The notes: a model not told the origin generated them from the sequence alone. 64,000 bases of DNA from Bacteroidota bacterium (GCA_023429135.1 JAEYWD010000002.1:11299-75298); one strand, 5' to 3'. Counted from the stretch's first letter, positions 1-8,705 are shown. A program made the numbers and translations.

Positions 1-1
1 A

Positions 2-721
2 GGGTCGGATATTATGATGGCACTGGATGAATGTGCTCCTTATCCTTCCGATTACAATTACGCCCGTAAATCACTTGATTTAACGCATCATTGGCTGAAA
101 AGAGGATGGAAGAAATTCAACGAAACCGAACCTTTGTACGGATTTGAGCAAACGTTTTTCCCGATATTGCAGGGAAGTACCTATAGAGATTTGAGAACTG
201 AATCGGCCGAATTTGTTGCTTCGCTTGACTGTGAAGGAAACGCTATCGGAGGCCTTGCGGTTGGTGAACCTGCCGAAGTAATGTACGAATATATTGAACT
301 CGTAAATTCCATTCTCCCTTCCAATAAACCCCGTTACCTGATGGGAGTAGGAACTCCGGTAAATCTACTCGAAGGAATTGAGCGCGGAGTTGATATGTTC
401 GACTGTGTTATGCCCACCCGCAATGGTCGAAATGGTATGTTGTTTACCCGGAATGGTATTATCAACATCAAAAATGAAAAATGGAAGAACGACTTTACTA
501 GCATTGATCCTGATAGCAGTTGCTTTGTCGACAAAGCTCACTCCAAGGCCTATCTGCGACATTTGATAATTAACAGCGAAATGTTGGGGGCTCAGATTTG
601 TAGTATTCATAACTTAGCATTCTATTTGTGGTTAATGGGCGAAGCGCGAAATAAAATTGCTGAAGGTACTTTTTCGGGCTGGAAAAGCCAAATGGTTAAG
701 AACTTATCGAACAGATTATGA
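2..721 (+). CDS. tgt: Queuine tRNA-ribosyltransferase (Tgt), C-terminal part; 5' end outside window
   Basis: The enzyme exchanges guanine 34 of GUN-anticodon tRNAs for the queuosine precursor. The frame is open from base 2, before the first ATG at 14, and reads GSDIMMALDECAPYPSD, the conserved interior of Tgt, so the gene is cut by the window edge and is not a short protein. The catalytic aspartate region MFDCVMPTRNGRNG and the IHNLAFYLWLM segment are present. The usual zinc site (CxCxxC followed by a distant His) is altered: the aligned stretch reads DPDSSCFVDKAHS, keeping only one cysteine, while the His of IHNL remains. This may be lineage-specific. The stop overlaps the ATG of the next gene (ATGA), so the two are probably co-translated. 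Confidence 0.95.
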   Translation, partial: GSDIMMALDECAPYPSDYNYARKSLDLTHHWLKRGWKKFNETEPLYGFEQTFFPILQGSTYRDLRTESAEFVASLDCEGNAIGGLAVGEPAEVMYEYIELVNSILPSNKPRYLMGVGTPVNLLEGIERGVDMFDCVMPTRNGRNGMLFTRNGIINIKNEKWKNDFTSIDPDSSCFVDKAHSKAYLRHLIINSEMLGAQICSIHNLAFYLWLMGEARNKIAEGTFSGWKSQMVKNLSNRL

Positions 722-1812
722 AAAATTTAAGAGTTAATACCATCGACCTTTACATTATCAGAAAATTTCTTGGAACATTCTTCTTTGCACTTGTGCTGAT
801 AATTGTAGTGGCTGTTGTATTCGATATCTCTGAAAAAATCGATGACTTTATCGAGAAAAATGCGCCCATTAGGGCAATTATTTTCGATTATTATATGAAT
901 TTCATTCCTCACTTTGCTGTACTTTTCAGTTCCCTGTTCACATTTATCTCGGTGATTTTCTTTACATCGAAAATGGCCTATAACACCGAAATTATTGCCA
1001 TTCTGGCAAGTGGACGAAGTTTCGTCCGGATGATTTATCCATACATGATTTCTGCTGCCATTATATCGGCATTCTCTTTTTTTCTCAGTAACTATGTGAT
1101 TCCCGATGCTAATAAAACACGTCTGGAATTCGAAGAGGTATATATTCGTAACCATCCTTACAATTTCGATAAACGAAATGTTCACAAACAAATTTCGCCA
1201 GGTGTTTACATTTTCATGGAATCGTTCAGCAATTCATCCGATATGGGATATAAGTTTTCGCTTGAGAAATTTGAAGATGGAAGTCTTAAATCCAAATTAA
1301 TGGCCGATTACATACGTTGGGATACAGCCAAGCATAAATGGAATCTTCAAAATTACTATATAAGGAACATCAATGGTTTGGATGAAACTATTATCAAAGG
1401 CGAATCGATGGATACTACAATCAATCTCAATCCGGCTGAATTCAAGCGCCGCGATGAATTTGTCGAAACCATGAACCTTTCCGATTTGAATAGTTTTATT
1501 TCTGACCTTCGTACCCAGGGCTCGGACAATATCAACACCTTCATAATTGAGAAACAAAAAAGGATGGCTTACCCGGTTTCCACCTTCATATTGACCATGA
1601 TTGGTGTTACCCTTTCGTCGAGAAAAGTAAGAGGCGGTATTGGGATGCAACTGGGGGCAGGTTTAGGGCTTAGTTTTGGATATATCCTGTTTATGCAATT
1701 CTCCTCTCAGTTTGCAATCAGTGGCGCTATGAGCCCTTTTTTAGCCGCATGGGTGCCTAATTTCATCTTCATAATTATTTCGGTGATTTTATACCGGATG
1801 GCCCCAAAATAA
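718..1812 (+). CDS. LptF/LptG family permease (YjgP/YjgQ)
   Basis: This 364-residue inner-membrane protein belongs to the family that, with LptB and LptC, extracts lipopolysaccharide from the inner membrane. Its layout is typical: N-terminal membrane helices at about 15-35, 60-85 and 100-125, a periplasmic jellyroll-like central region at about 135-270, and three C-terminal helices from about 280 to 360. A family-like ASGRSFVRMIYP stretch follows the second helix. It overlaps tgt by four bases. The tgt-lptF/G order is inferred to be one operon. Whether it is the LptF or LptG paralogue cannot be decided from sequence alone. No terminator is evident in the 140 bases that follow. Confidence 0.9.
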   Translation: MKNLRVNTIDLYIIRKFLGTFFFALVLIIVVAVVFDISEKIDDFIEKNAPIRAIIFDYYMNFIPHFAVLFSSLFTFISVIFFTSKMAYNTEIIAILASGRSFVRMIYPYMISAAIISAFSFFLSNYVIPDANKTRLEFEEVYIRNHPYNFDKRNVHKQISPGVYIFMESFSNSSDMGYKFSLEKFEDGSLKSKLMADYIRWDTAKHKWNLQNYYIRNINGLDETIIKGESMDTTINLNPAEFKRRDEFVETMNLSDLNSFISDLRTQGSDNINTFIIEKQKRMAYPVSTFILTMIGVTLSSRKVRGGIGMQLGAGLGLSFGYILFMQFSSQFAISGAMSPFLAAWVPNFIFIIISVILYRMAPK

Positions 1813-1952
1813 CTAATTAATTATATATCAACCCGGAAAGTTAAAAGCCATACCTTTAAGTGTGAAAATATTTTTCTTTCTAAAGATGATTTTGTAACGT
1901 TGTACTCTTTTTTTTAATCTGAAAAAACGATTTTAAACTTAAAATCAGCATT

Positions 1953-3497
1953 ATGCCAATTAAAAACAAAATTCTGGAACTACAAAAACGCAGAGAGCTA
2001 GTTCAGCTTGGTGGTGGCGAAAAAGCCATCGAAAAGCAAATAGCTATGGGAAAACTTACTGCACGGGATCGTATTGAATCAATTCTTGACAAGGAATCGT
2101 TTCATGAATACGACCTTTTTGTGCAGCACGACGCCCGCGATTTCGGAATGGACAAAAAAGAACTTCATGGAGATGGCGTTATAACCGGAACTGGAACTGT
2201 ATTTGGAAAGCCAATCAGTATTTTTGCCCAGGACTTCACCGTTGTTGGTGGCTCACTTGGCCGCATGCATGCAGGTAAAATCACCAAAATAATGGATCAT
2301 GCCCTGAAAATGAAAATGCCCCTCATCGGTATTAACGATTCAGGTGGCGCCCGTATTCAGGAAGGTGTTAACTCCCTTGCCGGATATGGCGAAATTTTCT
2401 TCCGCAATACAATTGCTTCGGGTGTTATACCTCAAATTTCGGTTATTCTCGGCCCTTGTGCTGGTGGTGCCGTTTATTCTCCGGCTCTTACCGACTTCGT
2501 ATTCGTTGTAAACAATATCTCCAAGATGTTTATTACAGGCCCCGAAGTTATCAAGAGCGTTCTTGGCGAAGAAATCAGCCAGGAAGACCTTGGTGGAGCT
2601 TATGTTCACAGCCACATTACAGGTAATGCGCATTTCTATGCCGAAAGCGAAACCGAATGTTTCGAACAAATTAAAAAGCTTTTGAGCTTCATTCCCTGGA
2701 GCAATGTTGAAAAAGCTCATAAAATTGCGCCAAAACCCCCAAAGGTTAAAGCTAAAATTGAGAACGTAGTACCCGAAGATCCAAAACAACCTTACGACGT
2801 TCGTGATGTTGTAAGATGTCTGGTAGACGACTCCGATTTCTTCGAAGTGCAGGAAAACTGGGCAGCCAATGCAGTTATCGGCTTTGGACGTGTAAACGGC
2901 GAAACTGTTGGTTTTGTATGCAACCAGCCTTTAGTACTTGCCGGTGTGCTCGATGTTGACTCCTCCGACAAAATTGCACGTTTTATCCGCTTCTGCGATG
3001 CATTCAATATTCCTTTGGTTACTCTTGTTGACCTCCCAGGGTACTTACCGGGTGTTGACCAGGAACATGCCGGTGTGATCCGTCATGGTGCTAAAATTCT
3101 TTATGCATACAGCGAAGCTACAGTTCCCAAAATTTCGGTAGTACTCCGCAAAGCTTATGGCGGTGGTTACATTGCCATGAACTCGCGTCACCTCCGTGCC
3201 GACTTCTACTTCGCATGGCCGGGTGCCGAAATTGCCGTTATGGGCCCTGAAGGAGCTGCCAATATTATTTTCCGTAAGGAAATTACCGAAGCTGCCGACC
3301 CTGAAGCAATGCGTAAAGAGAAAGTTAAAGAGTACGCTGAGAAATTTGCTAATCCGTTTGTTGCTGCTTCCAAAGGTTATATCGATTCTGTTATCGAACC
3401 TTCCGAAACCAGAAAATATATCATCCATGCCCTGGAAGTATCAGGACACAAAGATGCCGGAATGCCACGCAAAAAACATGGAATTCCTCCATTTTAA
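1953..3497 (+). CDS. Biotin-dependent acyl-CoA carboxyltransferase (propionyl/methylmalonyl-CoA type, beta/alpha subunit)
   Basis: This 514-residue carboxyltransferase matches the family of propionyl-CoA carboxylase beta chains and methylmalonyl-CoA decarboxylase alpha chains (MmdA), which move a carboxyl group between biotin and acyl-CoA. Visible family signatures are GKLTARDRIESILD near the N-terminus, GGSLGRMHAGKI, INDSGGARIQEGV (first oxyanion-hole region) and, in the second crotonase-like half, DLPGYLPGVDQEHAGVIRHGAK and KAYGGGYIAMNSRH. The next gene is a biotin carrier, which supports a biotin-dependent role. Neither a biotin carboxylase nor a membrane decarboxylase beta subunit lies beside it, so carboxylase versus sodium-pump decarboxylase cannot be settled here. 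The length is normal. Confidence 0.93.
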   Translation: MPIKNKILELQKRRELVQLGGGEKAIEKQIAMGKLTARDRIESILDKESFHEYDLFVQHDARDFGMDKKELHGDGVITGTGTVFGKPISIFAQDFTVVGGSLGRMHAGKITKIMDHALKMKMPLIGINDSGGARIQEGVNSLAGYGEIFFRNTIASGVIPQISVILGPCAGGAVYSPALTDFVFVVNNISKMFITGPEVIKSVLGEEISQEDLGGAYVHSHITGNAHFYAESETECFEQIKKLLSFIPWSNVEKAHKIAPKPPKVKAKIENVVPEDPKQPYDVRDVVRCLVDDSDFFEVQENWAANAVIGFGRVNGETVGFVCNQPLVLAGVLDVDSSDKIARFIRFCDAFNIPLVTLVDLPGYLPGVDQEHAGVIRHGAKILYAYSEATVPKISVVLRKAYGGGYIAMNSRHLRADFYFAWPGAEIAVMGPEGAANIIFRKEITEAADPEAMRKEKVKEYAEKFANPFVAASKGYIDSVIEPSETRKYIIHALEVSGHKDAGMPRKKHGIPPF

Positions 3498-3609
3498 ATT
3501 AGGGCTATAGACATTAGGCCATAGGCTTTAGGAAAGGGGGCAGTTTCGGGCCAGCAATCCTACAGCCTAAAATCCTAACACCTAAACACCTGAAATAATA
3601 ACGTTAAAA

Positions 3610-3954
3610 ATGGATGATATGCAAAAAGATACTAAAGACAGCGAAAAACCACAGTTTTCGACTTTAATAATCGAAGACTCGAAATACAAAACCTTGCTGA
3701 CTGAAAAGTTTGAAAAAAAGGTAAAGTGGGAAAAGCCCGACGAAAGAAATGTACACTCCTACTTGCCAGGGACACTTATCAAACTTCATGTTAAGCAGGG
3801 CGAAAAAGTAAAACTTGGACAGCCGTTACTTGTGTTCGAAGCCATGAAAATGATGAACACTGTAAAAGCTTCGCAGAACGGTATTATCAAAGAAATTATG
3901 GTAAAACCGGGCGATAAATTCCCCAAAAACCATCTTTTACTGCAATTCGAATAA
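3610..3954 (+). CDS. Biotin carboxyl carrier protein (acyl-CoA carboxylase/decarboxylase)
   Basis: This 114-residue protein ends in a biotinyl domain with the biotinylation motif EAMKMM (Lys at about 78) and the glycine-rich turns PGTLIKLHVKQGEKVKLGQ before it and VKPGDKF after it. The first 45 residues are charged and variable. It is the partner of the upstream carboxyltransferase, 112 bases away, and is closed by a strong terminator. An alternative start three codons in (ATG at 3619) is possible. Biotin protein ligase would be needed in trans. Confidence 0.92.
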   Translation: MDDMQKDTKDSEKPQFSTLIIEDSKYKTLLTEKFEKKVKWEKPDERNVHSYLPGTLIKLHVKQGEKVKLGQPLLVFEAMKMMNTVKASQNGIIKEIMVKPGDKFPKNHLLLQFE

Positions 3955-3981
3955 AAAAAGGCGCTGAGGCGCCTTTTTTTA
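3953..3981 (+). terminator. Rho-independent terminator after the biotin carrier gene
   Basis: A compact GGCGC/GCGCC stem with a TGA(G) loop is preceded by seven A and followed by eight T. It begins inside the stop codon region of the biotin carrier gene and could work in both directions because of the A/T flanks. Confidence 0.9.
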
Positions 3982-4265
3982 TTTAAAACTAATCACAAAT
4001 ACAAGAAATACTTAATCCAGGAAAAATTTTTCCGATCCTGCCCCAGAAAAAAAACTTTTATGCTCTTTAGCTAGCGAAAAGCCTTGTAACGCTTCCTGAT
4101 TCTTTTCAAGCATTCAATTTTTAATTAATTAAGGTGTAATTGCGATAAGGATTTAAAAAAAAGCCTTTTAACTGATTACTTTCTGGCAATTTCCGGATTA
4201 ATAGTTTGAAGCCAGTCCACGATGGCCAATAAAATCTAATTATTAACTACATAAAACAAATACCT
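3982..4265. other. Non-coding stretch between the carboxylase pair and the HU-like gene
   Basis: About 280 AT-rich bases between a terminator and the HU-like gene. No plausible ORF, repeat or RNA gene was seen. It presumably holds the promoter of the HU-like gene, but no clear TAnnTTTG box could be assigned. Confidence 0.5.
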
Positions 4266-4646
4266 ATGTCAGTGAAATATAACGTTGTGCAAAGGGGCAA
4301 CCCTCAAAAGCCAGACGAGCCTAAAAAATTCTATGCTCAGGCCATTGGCGACGGGGAAGTAACCCAAAAAGATATCAGCAAAGAGATTGAAGAAATGACA
4401 GCATTGTCAGAACCTGATGTTGCATCAGCATTAAGTGCCTTTCGCAAAATTCTGCAGCGAAAGTTGTCCGAAGGCAGGATTGTCCGCTTTGGGGAATTCG
4501 GGTCGTTCCAGGTGTCATTTTCAAGTGATGGCGCCGCAACTGCCGAAACATTTAACCCGTCTACCATTTCGGATGCCAAAATTATTTTCCGTCCAGGTAC
4601 CGATCTTAAGGACCTTCTGAAAACCCTTAAATTCGAAAAACTTTGA
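4266..4646 (+). CDS. HU-family DNA-binding protein (Bacteroidota HU-like type)
   Basis: This 126-residue protein resembles the Bacteroidota-specific HU-like DNA-binding proteins: an N-terminal leader (SVKYNVVQRGNPQKP) precedes the HU fold, with ALSAFRKILQRKLSEGRIVRFGEFGSF as the second helix and the start of the beta-arm. The C-terminal part (PSTISDAKIIFRPGTDLKDLL) matches the shape of that subfamily. It would bend or coat DNA in the nucleoid. It sits alone between two terminator-like hairpins, so it is probably monocistronic and well expressed. It is not the classical 90-residue HU. Confidence 0.85.
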   Translation: MSVKYNVVQRGNPQKPDEPKKFYAQAIGDGEVTQKDISKEIEEMTALSEPDVASALSAFRKILQRKLSEGRIVRFGEFGSFQVSFSSDGAATAETFNPSTISDAKIIFRPGTDLKDLLKTLKFEKL

Positions 4647-4652
4647 TTTATT

Positions 4653-4682
4653 AAACGGGTATTGTGGAGTACCCGTTTTCTT
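4653..4682 (+). terminator. Terminator after the HU-like gene
   Basis: The arms AAACGGGTA and TACCCGTTT flank a short TTGTGGAG-like loop and run into a T-rich tail. It lies a few bases after the stop codon. Confidence 0.75.
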
Positions 4683-4732
4683 CTTACCAAAAACATACGG
4701 TTGAGAGGGGAAAATCGTCAGTATCTTTTCAC

Positions 4733-4774
4733 AAAAAGGTCTTGATGATTTTCCAAAAAGATCAGGACCTTTTT
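4733..4774. terminator. Bidirectional terminator-like hairpin between HU-like gene and ispE
   Basis: The arms AAAAAGGTCTTGAT and ATCAGGACCTTTTT pair over 14 positions with one wobble, around a 14-base loop. The A/T ends give a T run in either direction. It lies between convergent genes, and a second direct copy of AAAAAGATCAGG follows it. Confidence 0.5.
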
Positions 4775-4799
4775 AGAAAAAGATCAGGTTGTTTTTTGC

Positions 4800-5636
4800 T
4801 TACCGGTTTTCTTTCCCTATCTCCCCTTCCCAATAAAAACAACCAGGGAAATTATTCTTTAAATCCATGGTTTTATTAAAAATGCCATACACTGTTGAGC
4901 CACTACCCGACATGCAGGCGTAAACTGCCCCTTCTTCATATAATCTTTCTTTTATGGAAGCAATCTCAGGATGATTTGTTAATATGTTTTCTTCAAAGTT
5001 ATTCTTTAGCAAAATTTTCCACTCATTAACCGGGCGACTAACAATATCTGTTAAAGGAAGTTCGGGCTTTGAAAGTTTCACGTTTCTGTAAGCTTCGGCA
5101 GTGCCCACATGTATCCCGGGTTTTACGAGTACAAGAGAATAACCCTTCAAATTAACGTTTACCGGCTTCAGAATTTCGCCTCTGCCAGTGCCAAGCATAG
5201 GCGTATTGTAAATAAAGAAAGCACAGTCGCTGCCAAGCTGCGAGGCATACGAGGCCAACTGCTCCTGCGACAAGCCAAGGCTGAACATCCTGTTTAACAG
5301 AACCAGGGTATAAGCCGCATCGGCAGAACCGCCACCCAGGCCAGCTCCCATGGGAACGGATTTATGCAGAATTATCTCAACAGGTGGCAGTGTAAAATCG
5401 CGGTCGAACAATTGATATGCCTTAATGCACAGGTTTTTATCGGAGCTGCAATCAACCGTTATGCCGGTATTGGTAAAAAGAACTTTTTCGGGCAAATTAT
5501 CTTTACGTGTAATTACCTCAACAATATCGTTTAAAGGAATGGGGTAAAAAATTGTTTCGATGTTATGAAAGCCATCAGCACGCTTTTCGGTAACATAAAG
5601 TCCTAAGTTTATTTTTGAATTTGGAAATACCAGCAT
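4800..5636 (-). CDS. ispE: 4-diphosphocytidyl-2-C-methyl-D-erythritol kinase (IspE)
   Basis: A GHMP kinase of the methylerythritol-phosphate isoprenoid pathway, 278 residues long. It phosphorylates CDP-methylerythritol with ATP. Recognisable elements are the N-terminal SKINLGLYVTEKRADGFHNIET (active-site Lys8), the ATP loop PMGAGLGGGSADAA at 95-108, LGSDCAFF with the catalytic Asp at about 137, and the C-terminal MSGSGSTVYGIF glycine motif. The length is slightly short of the usual 280-290 but complete. It is divergent from thpR, with 61 bases shared between the two starts. Confidence 0.95.
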   Translation of the reverse strand: MLVFPNSKINLGLYVTEKRADGFHNIETIFYPIPLNDIVEVITRKDNLPEKVLFTNTGITVDCSSDKNLCIKAYQLFDRDFTLPPVEIILHKSVPMGAGLGGGSADAAYTLVLLNRMFSLGLSQEQLASYASQLGSDCAFFIYNTPMLGTGRGEILKPVNVNLKGYSLVLVKPGIHVGTAEAYRNVKLSKPELPLTDIVSRPVNEWKILLKNNFEENILTNHPEIASIKERLYEEGAVYACMSGSGSTVYGIFNKTMDLKNNFPGCFYWEGEIGKENR

Positions 5637-5697
5637 TTTTTATTGCGAAGATAACGATTATTGATGTTTTTGTAATTTTATCACGAAAACCTTTGCC

Positions 5698-6258
5698 ATG
5701 ACAAAAAGAACCTTTATTGCACTGCCAATTCCTGTTACTGAGAAGTTGAATGAGGAAACTGACTTCTACAAAAAGAATATTCACGGATTAAATATTAAAT
5801 GGGTGGAAACGAACAATCTTCATCTTACGCTTGCATTTTTAGGCGACACTTCTGATCAGCAAATTGAATTGATAAAAAGCAGGTTACAAGAGATTGTTCC
5901 AAAATATCAAAGATTTCATATTCAATTAACCTATGCAGGGGCATTCAAAAGTCTTGCTAATCCTCAGGTTCTTTGGTTGGGAATTGAAGCTGAGAGCATC
6001 CTCCATGAAATTTATAACGATATAAAAGAAATGATACAAACAGCAGGTTTCGCACCTGAAAACCGGGCCTTTAAGCCTCACCTTACCATCGGCAGGGTTA
6101 AGAGCTTTTCACGTACCCATAACCTGGCATTGGTAATCAAAAGCAGGGAAAAATTCAACGAGATTGTAATAGCTGATAAAATTGTTTTTTACGATAGCAT
6201 TCTCACACAGGCTGGTCCGGTTTATAAACCCATTGAAAAGTATGGTTTGAGAAGTTAG
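5698..6258 (+). CDS. thpR: RNA 2',3'-cyclic phosphodiesterase (ThpR/LigT family)
   Basis: This 186-residue 2H phosphoesterase hydrolyses 2',3'-cyclic phosphodiester ends of RNA. The two hallmark HxTx motifs are present: HLTL at 42-45 and HLTI at 128-131. The N-terminal TKRTFIALPIP is typical of the family. It is monocistronic as far as can be seen: the next gene is on the other strand and starts 36 bases after the stop, across a short repeat-like ctatcgg/ctatagg segment. Confidence 0.9.
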   Translation: MTKRTFIALPIPVTEKLNEETDFYKKNIHGLNIKWVETNNLHLTLAFLGDTSDQQIELIKSRLQEIVPKYQRFHIQLTYAGAFKSLANPQVLWLGIEAESILHEIYNDIKEMIQTAGFAPENRAFKPHLTIGRVKSFSRTHNLALVIKSREKFNEIVIADKIVFYDSILTQAGPVYKPIEKYGLRS

Positions 6259-6294
6259 AAAGCCGGCCATGGTCTATCGGTCAAACGCTATAGG

Positions 6295-7671
6295 CTACAC
6301 CCCATGGCCCTTCATGATGATTCCGATGGTTTTTGTCAGAATCCGGATATCGGCAAACAGCGACATATTTTGGATATATACCAGGTCGTACCGCATCCTT
6401 TGAATCATCTCGTCAATATTTTCGGCATACCCGTATTGAACCTGACCCCAGGAGGTTATGCCCGGTTTTACCAGATGTAATTTCGAATATTGGGGCGCTT
6501 TTGAAAGAATCTGCTCTATATAGAATTTACGCTCGGGACGCGGCCCAACCAACGACATATCTCCTTTAAAAACATTAATAAAATTTGGAATTTCATCCAA
6601 ACGGCGCTTGCGCATAAATTTTCCTACAGGGGTAATGCGCTTATCGTTCCGACTGGCAAGCTGCGGGCCCTCGGGTTCAGAATTCAGATACATGGATCTG
6701 AATTTTAAGATACGAAAGGGCTTGCCGTTTTTTCCTATCCGCTCATGAGTGTAAATAACTGGACCGTTAGAAGTTGATTTTATTGCTATTACCAAAATAA
6801 GAATAACCGGAAGCAAAATAACTATTGCACCAATTGACAGAATTATATCCAGAAATGTCTTCACGCTTTGTTGCCACGATGGTAAAATATCTTTTGACAG
6901 CAATAAAAGCGGATCGTTAAATATATCAATACTTCGGACTGGAATATTTATTGTTCCATAAACTTCGGGCTGAATCCTGATGTAAACATCATGCCTGTAA
7001 AGATTTAACAGTATTGTCTCAAGTTTTTCCTTCGCCGACGCGTCTGTCAGTACAAATACCTCTTCCACTTTTAACAATTCAATTGTTCTTTCCAGGCTTC
7101 GGGAACTGTCCATATCTTCCAGGATATTCCCCACAACTTCAAAGTGATTTTTATGGAGCCAATTGTGATTTTTTGCGCGGAAAGCAGCAATTGCTTCACT
7201 TTCTCCAAGAATCAGTACTTTAAAACTATCCTTGCCGTTATTAAATCTTTGGTTTTTAAAATAAAGGACAACAAATCGCCCTGAAAATACCAAAAAGAAC
7301 TGGACACCAAGCAAAAACCAGAAGGATTGATAGTAATCGCGGTAAGTGATTACAGTATCGTCGAGAATTAATATAAAGAAAATTGCAAAAACACCAGATA
7401 ATGTAGATGTAAACAGATTAAACATGAACTTGCCAGGCTGTTTTCTTCTGACATCTGTATAGGTTCCGGCAGAATAATAAATTAGGAACCAAAATAAGGG
7501 AACAAGTAAAAGTCCGGCAAAAAACTTTACATCTGCATGAAAAGGAACATCAACCCCAAATTTAACCGTTTCAATGTATACTTTTCTGTAAATAAAGAAT
7601 ATGCTCCAGGTCATTCCTGAAGCAAATAAATCGGCAATGATGATAGATTTGCGAAAGTCTTGTTTTGCCAT
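6295..7671 (-). CDS. Exopolysaccharide polyprenyl glycosylphosphotransferase
   Basis: This 458-residue membrane enzyme would transfer a sugar-1-phosphate to undecaprenyl phosphate to start polysaccharide or O-antigen synthesis. The N-terminal half has about five membrane helices and a nucleotide-binding-like soluble region (FKVLILGESEAIAAF). A further helix at about 270-295 precedes the bacterial sugar transferase domain, with its signature HERIGKNGKPFRILKFRSM, KRRLDEIPNFINVFKGDMSLVGPRPE and KPGITSWGQVQ. The gene follows the Gfo/Idh-like gene by 19 bases and is probably co-transcribed. The rest of a polysaccharide cluster is not present in the window. Confidence 0.93.
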   Translation of the reverse strand: MAKQDFRKSIIIADLFASGMTWSIFFIYRKVYIETVKFGVDVPFHADVKFFAGLLLVPLFWFLIYYSAGTYTDVRRKQPGKFMFNLFTSTLSGVFAIFFILILDDTVITYRDYYQSFWFLLGVQFFLVFSGRFVVLYFKNQRFNNGKDSFKVLILGESEAIAAFRAKNHNWLHKNHFEVVGNILEDMDSSRSLERTIELLKVEEVFVLTDASAKEKLETILLNLYRHDVYIRIQPEVYGTINIPVRSIDIFNDPLLLLSKDILPSWQQSVKTFLDIILSIGAIVILLPVILILVIAIKSTSNGPVIYTHERIGKNGKPFRILKFRSMYLNSEPEGPQLASRNDKRITPVGKFMRKRRLDEIPNFINVFKGDMSLVGPRPERKFYIEQILSKAPQYSKLHLVKPGITSWGQVQYGYAENIDEMIQRMRYDLVYIQNMSLFADIRILTKTIGIIMKGHGV

Positions 7672-7690
7672 CGTTTTCTAAAATCCCATG

Positions 7691-8578
7691 TTAATTCGGG
7701 AAATTTACGGCAAAATTCTGAATTGATTTTGATTTAATACGATGAGCCAGCTCAAGTGCCTGGAACATAATATCGTTATGCACTGTAGACGAATAGCTGT
7801 TTTTTATACTTTGTCCGAAATGGTGTAATTCATGAACGATAATATCATCATAATTAGCTCCACTCATACTTTTGGTAAGATCGACCTGAAACACAGATTC
7901 TCCTTCGATGGTAAACATGTTGGCCTGCAAAACATTCTGTTCTTCAAATTGATTTACAAGGAGGTTGCCAACTGCACCGTTATCGAGTTCCATTCTGACC
8001 GAAACCACTCCCCTTTCATTTCCATTAACTTCCCACGAGTTGATGTTTATTCTTTTTGGTATACCCTTTAAAATAAGTAATTGCAAAGAAATGTCATTTA
8101 GCAAATGCTCCATGAATTTTGCACCACACCACATATTATTGCAACTTCCAAAAGCATGTTTCAGATCAGCCAAAAAGCAATTTCTACCTTCGAACTGGTT
8201 TAATATTTCATAAAACCTAAAACCTCCTGCAATTTGCATCAGCACGCCCGACTCTTCAGAGAGTTTACGAAGATGCTGAATTTCATCCAAACCAGCCAAA
8301 AAAGGATTGGTAATAAGGATATGCTTAAAATTTTTGATTGCTTTTTCGGTGGTAGAAAGGAAATCGGGAGAGAAATCAGTTATAACAAGCGCTTCAGTAT
8401 AATTAAACAATGCCTCAACAGAAGGATATGATACCAGATTAAACTGGGCTGCAAAAGTTTTGGTTTTATTATAATCGGGAGAATAACAGCCGGTAAGCTC
8501 AACCCCTTCGAGCTTTGATAAAATGTGGGCATAGAAGTTAGTAGTTTCCGATGTTCCCAGAATTCCTGTTTTGATCAT
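7691..8578 (-). CDS. Gfo/Idh/MocA-like oxidoreductase family protein, catalytic motif altered
   Basis: The 295-residue product starts IKTGILGTSETTNFYAHIL, a Rossmann dinucleotide-binding loop typical of the Gfo/Idh/MocA family of sugar dehydrogenases. The usual EKP motif that supplies the catalytic lysine is replaced by TNP (LITNPFLAGLDE), so the protein may bind a nucleotide without normal dehydrogenase activity. The ATG at 8578 is preferred over the upstream one at 8605, because a clear TAnnTTTG box covers 8599-8606. The gene lies 19 bases ahead of a glycosylphosphotransferase, which suggests a role in making or modifying the sugar substrate or in regulating that enzyme. Confidence 0.75.
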   Translation of the reverse strand: MIKTGILGTSETTNFYAHILSKLEGVELTGCYSPDYNKTKTFAAQFNLVSYPSVEALFNYTEALVITDFSPDFLSTTEKAIKNFKHILITNPFLAGLDEIQHLRKLSEESGVLMQIAGGFRFYEILNQFEGRNCFLADLKHAFGSCNNMWCGAKFMEHLLNDISLQLLILKGIPKRININSWEVNGNERGVVSVRMELDNGAVGNLLVNQFEEQNVLQANMFTIEGESVFQVDLTKSMSGANYDDIIVHELHHFGQSIKNSYSSTVHNDIMFQALELAHRIKSKSIQNFAVNFPN

Positions 8579-8598
8579 AAACAAGTATTTAAGCCTTA

Positions 8599-8606
8599 CA
8601 AACATA
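8599..8606 (-). promoter_or_regulatory. Bacteroidota -7 box for the Gfo/Idh-like operon
   Basis: On the minus strand the site reads TATGTTTG, an exact TAnnTTTG match. No well-spaced TTTG was found upstream. It places the transcript start near 8592 and rules against translation from the ATG at 8605. Confidence 0.45.
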
Positions 8607-8672
8607 CTTTATTTTATTTCAACTGTTGGTAAATTGTTGAAATACTTATTAACTGGTATTGTTCATAAAGTA

Positions 8673-8680
8673 TAAATTTG
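8673..8680 (+). promoter_or_regulatory. Bacteroidota -7 box for pcm
   Basis: The site reads TAAATTTG, an exact TAnnTTTG match, 26 bases before the pcm ATG. No well-placed -33 TTTG was found. Confidence 0.4.
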
Positions 8681-8705
8681 CAGCGGAAAACATCTTGATT
8701 GAGTT

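Noticed and set aside
2..721. Short Tgt read as a truncated pseudogene
   Set aside because: The frame is open to the window edge and conserved residues start before the first ATG, so the gene is cut by the window.
727..1191. Minus-strand open frame of 154 codons opposite the LptF/G gene
   Set aside because: Overlaps a clear permease gene and shows no family motif.
8579..8605. Nine-codon N-terminal extension of the Gfo/Idh-like protein
   Set aside because: An exact -7 promoter box covers the upstream ATG, and the Rossmann loop starts right after the downstream ATG.
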